Part shown: piece by piece, positions 24,299 through 27,970 of the stretch
How the letters are laid out: each line of letters opens with the position of its first letter
Numbering within the stretch: position 1 is the stretch's first letter
Program-made: the position numbers and the translations under genes
Notes under the pieces: model-generated
The model's database searches: none
The model's input: only the letters and a program-made list of their open reading frames with translations
What the model was told of the DNA's origin: nothing
Origin: Promethearchaeota archaeon
Lineage (GTDB): Archaea; Asgardarchaeota; Lokiarchaeia; Sigynarchaeales; SOKP01
Reading direction: 5' to 3'
Length of the DNA stretch: 27,970 nt
Assembly: GCA_016839905.1 (NCBI GenBank)
Contig: JAEOTJ010000139.1
Coordinates: forward strand, 1 to 27,970

Positions 24299-26406
24299 AA
24301 ATATCCTAAATAACAAGCTTGATTCAAGTGAATGCGAAATTTTCGATCTAGGATATCCTCTTCTTCAGCGAGTTTTTGGAACTCTGAAAAATCTATTATT
24401 TCATTATTTCCATAAGTATTAGCTATGTTAATCAGGGCCTTCACATTCCGGTTTAAATATCGTTTAGGTTGTTTGGGAGAACTATTTTTTTTGCCTTTCA
24501 TTTTTAATACCTCATTTCTTAGTTTTAACTTATCTACTTTAACCAAATCTGAGAAAAAAGACACGCCATAATTCTTAAATTTTAAATAATCTTTACTTCT
24601 AGAGAAACCATCAAGTTGGGTGATTATTTCCTCAATGGCTAGACTTGCTAATAGTTCTTTTTCTCTAGCTCGGCGTTCTTCAAAATTTCTAATGAAGTCT
24701 AATCCTGAATAAGGAGTAATACCCTTAGAAAACTTGATTTTTTTACGTTTTAACTCTTTATTTAATTTTAATTGTTCAGAATCTAATAAAACTGAATTCA
24801 TGGTATTTTCTTTTTTACAAGCAATTATATAAAAAGGTACATCAACAGTACCTTCAGTGATGAGGATATAACACCTCCCTGGTGCATACCTACCTGTTCT
24901 ACCCCTCCTTTGGATTAATCTGATTTCTGAAGGAACGGGTTCATAAAATATAATTGCATCAACATTAGGAATATCCAAACCTTCCTCAGCAACACTCGTT
25001 GCGATCAATATATTAATTCTATCATCCCTAAAATCTTGCAGTATTTCCATTTGTTTATTCTGAGAATATCCCAAATCATCATATTTATTCATCTGGCCAA
25101 TAAATTTCTCAATCTTGATAGAATTAGAAAGTTTATTTTTTAATCGATTTTTTAATCCTTCTGCCATTTCTCTATATTGAGTGAAAATTATAATCTTTTT
25201 ATTATGGAATTCTACTTCCTCTTCATTAATAATTGAAATTAACTTACATATTTTCGGGTGAGATAATTTTAAGATTCCATCTTTTTCAATCATAGAATTG
25301 ATGAATTTAAAATGTTTTGATTTCACGATCCTTTTAGCAGACAATATATTTTGTTCTGCCTTAGCCTCTATTTTCTTTAAAAAAGAATTAAAAAGTGTAA
25401 TATCTTGAGTTTCTAATAAATCTTTACCATGTAGAATAGATATGCAGCTTGAGCAATATGAAAATATTGAGTGGATGTTGAGTCTTTTTTCTTTAACTAC
25501 ATCAATAATCCTTGGGGATTGATAAAATAAGCAATTTAAGTAATCTTTTTCCTCAATTTCTTTATCTTTACAATTTTCATATCTCAAAGAAAGGGTTAAA
25601 TCATAGGAAAGTCTCAAAAAATCCAATTTTGAATAATTTTTTTTAAAAGGATTTATCAAATTTCGATCAATAAAAAATCTTAAAAATTGTTTAAATAAAT
25701 GATTCCAAATCTCACTTAATTCAACTAATTTTACAGGTAATTCAACTCTTTGTAAGAAAATATCTACATCGTGTATATATTCTTTTACATCATAATCGCT
25801 GTAATGTTTAAATACCACATTTTCAATGTATAGATTATCACATATTTGTTGGATGTAATTGTAATCTTTTCCTGGTGAAGCAGTAAGGCCCAAAATTAAT
25901 GGATCAGTACAACTATTAATATACTCATTGGAAATGAAATTATATGCGTAATTCCCCTTTGTTCTATGAGCCTCATCAAATATTATTAATGATACACGGT
26001 TTAGATCATATCGGCCCCTTTGTAAATCATTTTTAATTACTTGAGGAGTTGAAATTACAATTCTCGATTTGTTAAATCGCAAGATCCTTTTTTCTGGAGG
26101 AGTTTTACCAGTCATGGACGTTATCTTATCTTCTTTAATATCAAGAAATTTAATACAGGATGCCTCATGCTGTGAAACTAGAGGCTTAGTAGGCGCAAGA
26201 ATAATTACTTTTCCTTTTGAATATTTTTTTAGAGAATTAGCAATTAATAAAATTCCTATAATTGTTTTTCCTAATCCTGTAGGTAGAACTACGAGTGAAT
26301 TTTTATTTTTACATTGAAGAAATATATTATATTGATAATGTCGGTAAAAAGTCTCATTCTTTTTCAAAAAAGAACCATTGAAATACTCGGGAAAATCTGT
26401 ATGCAT
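24247..26406 (-). CDS. Hef/FANCM-type superfamily 2 helicase, no nuclease domain
   Basis: A DNA helicase/translocase of the archaeal Hef, eukaryotic FANCM/Mph1 group, which processes stalled forks and branched DNA. Motif I is 'LPTGLGKT' (41-48), motif II 'DEAH' (144-147), motif III 'LTASPG' (174-179), motif IV 'IIIFTQY' (405-411), motif V 'IATSVAEEGLDIP' (468-480) and motif VI 'QRRGRTGR' (499-506). Between motifs III and IV there is a long helical insertion (~200 residues), typical of this group. After the helicase core ~200 residues remain, and none shows the XPF-type ERKxxxD nuclease motif of euryarchaeal Hef, so it is helicase-only. The stop is one base from the stop of the convergent coiled-coil gene, sharing the terminator. 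Confidence 0.87.
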   Translation of the reverse strand: MHTDFPEYFNGSFLKKNETFYRHYQYNIFLQCKNKNSLVVLPTGLGKTIIGILLIANSLKKYSKGKVIILAPTKPLVSQHEASCIKFLDIKEDKITSMTGKTPPEKRILRFNKSRIVISTPQVIKNDLQRGRYDLNRVSLIIFDEAHRTKGNYAYNFISNEYINSCTDPLILGLTASPGKDYNYIQQICDNLYIENVVFKHYSDYDVKEYIHDVDIFLQRVELPVKLVELSEIWNHLFKQFLRFFIDRNLINPFKKNYSKLDFLRLSYDLTLSLRYENCKDKEIEEKDYLNCLFYQSPRIIDVVKEKRLNIHSIFSYCSSCISILHGKDLLETQDITLFNSFLKKIEAKAEQNILSAKRIVKSKHFKFINSMIEKDGILKLSHPKICKLISIINEEEVEFHNKKIIIFTQYREMAEGLKNRLKNKLSNSIKIEKFIGQMNKYDDLGYSQNKQMEILQDFRDDRINILIATSVAEEGLDIPNVDAIIFYEPVPSEIRLIQRRGRTGRYAPGRCYILITEGTVDVPFYIIACKKENTMNSVLLDSEQLKLNKELKRKKIKFSKGITPYSGLDFIRNFEERRAREKELLASLAIEEIITQLDGFSRSKDYLKFKNYGVSFFSDLVKVDKLKLRNEVLKMKGKKNSSPKQPKRYLNRNVKALINIANTYGNNEIIDFSEFQKLAEEEDILDRKFRIHLNQACYLGYLKRETHDKIRFIKDYRE

Positions 26407-26630
26407 TATTACTTAAGTCTAGAAAAGAATTTTTAAACCCCTAAACAGAGAAAGTTTTTCAAATTTTTTAAAAAAAATAATTATGTCATCTTTTCCCTTA
26501 AATCAAGAATGGATTTTTATCCATCTAAAAATTACTGATGTGGCTTATCATTAATGAAATAAATTGGAATTACGGAAATAATGAAGGCAATCCCCGAGAT
26601 CATAATTAAAAGTTGCGTAGACACGAAGTC

Positions 26631-27755
26631 TTACCCCGATAGATACGTACCGAGGGGAACAAATATGACTTTGGCAAGCACGACAAATGAAGCCATTAAC
26701 TGATAATAAGCCCCTTTTTCTTGGGATAAATCAATCACCATTGTAATCAAATAAATACTGAGAAAACCGGCAAAAAACTGGGTAATAGCAATTAAAATGA
26801 TAAAACCAACAAGTCCGGTAAATGGAGCAATCATATAAATGCTACCATCCACGATTAGAGAGATAATGATAACTTTTTTCCGGTCCAAATCTTGAAACTT
26901 TTTACTTGCGAGCACCATGCTAAAGGCATTGATCAGTACGAGAATAATGAAGGATAGAGTGTATATTGAAACACCATCTTCTCCAAATTCATCCAAGATC
27001 CAAGGTTCCAAGGTCCATTCTAAAAGATAATTTGTTGAATATAAGAAAAGAAACAAGCACATGATTAGTATTTGAGGGTTATTTTTTACCCAATTGGTTA
27101 TTTTTTGAGAAAAGGTGATTGTTTCGTCGGATTTCTCCAGCTTCTTAATCTTCTCCTTACTTTCTTTTTCATTACGCATTGAATTATCTTTTAATAAGAA
27201 CATGATGAATACTATAGGAATTACTGAAATAATTCCTATTAGGAAAAATTGACTCCACACTTGAATTGAATATAGATCTGACATTATGATTAAATAAACA
27301 ACTGAGACAAACACGCTTCCCGTTAAGGCACCTAATTGCGTGAATAAAATGTTTTTACTTTTAGAATCTTCATCAGTCGAAAGGTTTATGATGACTTTAT
27401 CGATTATCACATCTAATAGTGAAATGAAAGCAAAAGTTAAGCCCAATAAAATGCCAAAAACAATGAGCAATGATAAATTATAGACCAGTAATACAAAACT
27501 AAAGACAATTCCAACGGCACTGATAATTGCAAGAATACCACGTTTCGATTTATGTTTATCAAAATAAATGGACATGACAGGCTTTAAAAATAAAGCCGAA
27601 TATGAAAAGATTTGTACGAATGCAAGCTCATCTTCTCCAATTTCATATATTCTAAGAAATAAAATCGGTAAGTACGAGTGAATGTATAATAATATTGCCG
27701 TAGCCACGAAATAGGCATAAAAATATACGAGATAATTTCTTTTATATGTTTCCAT
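26631..27755 (-). CDS. MFS-like transporter, interrupted before the last helix
   Basis: A polytopic membrane protein of 374 residues with about 11 hydrophobic helices and a central charged loop ('EKESKEKIKKLEKSDE', between the two halves), the layout of a major facilitator superfamily transporter. The first helix and 'LFLKPVMSIYFDKHKSKRG' resemble the conserved loop 2-3 region. The stop TAA at 26631-26633 falls after 'VPLGTYLSG'. In the same frame, reading on gives 'DFVSTQLLIMISG' and a full hydrophobic helix to a second TAA at 26532-26534, making ~408 residues, the normal MFS size with 12 helices. So either the gene is a recent pseudogene, the stop is a sequence error, or an 11-helix form is made. 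The substrate is unknown. Confidence 0.75.
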   Translation of the reverse strand: METYKRNYLVYFYAYFVATAILLYIHSYLPILFLRIYEIGEDELAFVQIFSYSALFLKPVMSIYFDKHKSKRGILAIISAVGIVFSFVLLVYNLSLLIVFGILLGLTFAFISLLDVIIDKVIINLSTDEDSKSKNILFTQLGALTGSVFVSVVYLIIMSDLYSIQVWSQFFLIGIISVIPIVFIMFLLKDNSMRNEKESKEKIKKLEKSDETITFSQKITNWVKNNPQILIMCLFLFLYSTNYLLEWTLEPWILDEFGEDGVSIYTLSFIILVLINAFSMVLASKKFQDLDRKKVIIISLIVDGSIYMIAPFTGLVGFIILIAITQFFAGFLSIYLITMVIDLSQEKGAYYQLMASFVVLAKVIFVPLGTYLSG

Positions 27756-27858
27756 ATATTAAACCTTATTTAATCATAATAACATTTAATTATTGTTGTT
27801 TATATCTTGAAAACCAATTTATTATTAATTTTTTTTAAATGAGAAATTAAAAAAAAAC

Positions 27859-27970
27859 TTAATTTTTCGTGATTATACACTCTAACAAATTGTTAGCGCT
27901 TTGCTTTAAATCTTTTAATTTTACATTCCATCTTTTCAAATCGTGCATGATAAATCGTATACTATTCCTT
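27859..27970 (-). CDS. 3' fragment of a minus-strand gene (runs off the window)
   Basis: The minus strand is open from the right window edge to a TAA at 27859-27861. It encodes about 36 residues, Lys-rich and helical in character, ending 'NNLLECIITKN'. There is no start codon decision to make because the 5' part is outside the window. It is too short to assign and may be chance in A+T-rich DNA. Confidence 0.3.
   Translation of the reverse strand, partial: RNSIRFIMHDLKRWNVKLKDLKQSANNLLECIITKN

Noticed and set aside
1..27970. CRISPR arrays, tRNA or rRNA genes
   Set aside because: No regularly spaced direct repeats and no cloverleaf or rRNA-like G+C-rich block was found by eye on either strand; a covariance search could still find a small RNA.

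Overview
The window is a strongly A+T-rich chromosomal segment that most resembles an Asgard archaeon (Promethearchaeota), probably Lokiarchaeia-like. The evidence is indirect but consistent. There is an archaeal Hef/FANCM-type helicase. There are archaeal Shine-Dalgarno signals (GGTGAT, AAGGAGGT). There are very large coiled-coil proteins, one with a gelsolin-like N-terminal domain, two related small CPxC proteins, and a GlcD/HdrD-type oxidoreductase pair. No rRNA, tRNA or CRISPR array was seen.

Layout. Positions 1-7130 hold a small CPxC protein, a GT4 glycosyltransferase, a gelsolin-like/coiled-coil protein with internal repeats, a classical SDR and a second CPxC protein. Positions 7180-7490 hold a decayed IS200/IS605-type element on the minus strand that keeps both end hairpins and the last codons of tnpB. 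Positions 7786-13445 are a tightly packed five-gene cluster recognisable as oleA1-oleA2-oleB-oleC-oleD, the pathway that joins two fatty acyl-CoAs head to head and makes a long-chain olefin through a beta-lactone. Positions 13760-16676 encode a flavoprotein and a CCG-type iron-sulfur partner. Positions 16847-18364 encode a membrane-anchored legumain/caspase-like protease. Next come an aminotransferase (minus), a 1471-residue coiled-coil membrane protein (plus), a Hef-like helicase (minus) and an MFS-like transporter (minus). The fragment at the right edge is probably the 3' end of another minus-strand gene.

How the genes work together. The ole cluster is the most striking system. Its two adjacent OleA homologues divide the active-site residues: A1 has the Cys-His-Asn triad, and A2 has lost His and Asn but keeps the Glu that acts across the dimer interface. 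This is the arrangement known from the lipstatin (LstA/LstB) and nocardiolactone (NltA/NltB) synthases. Here a beta-lactone decarboxylase (OleB) is also present, so the expected end product is an alkene. Ole pathways are known to me mainly from bacteria, so a complete cluster in an Asgard-like archaeon is unexpected. The flavoprotein/Fe-S pair downstream may be a separate transcription unit.

Sequence integrity. Three genes in 9761-15370 (oleB, the flavoprotein and the Fe-S protein) have 5' ends that lie one frame out from the main reading frame, always in the same direction. The transporter has an in-frame stop just before its last membrane helix. These could be assembly errors, real mutations or recoding; raw reads would decide.
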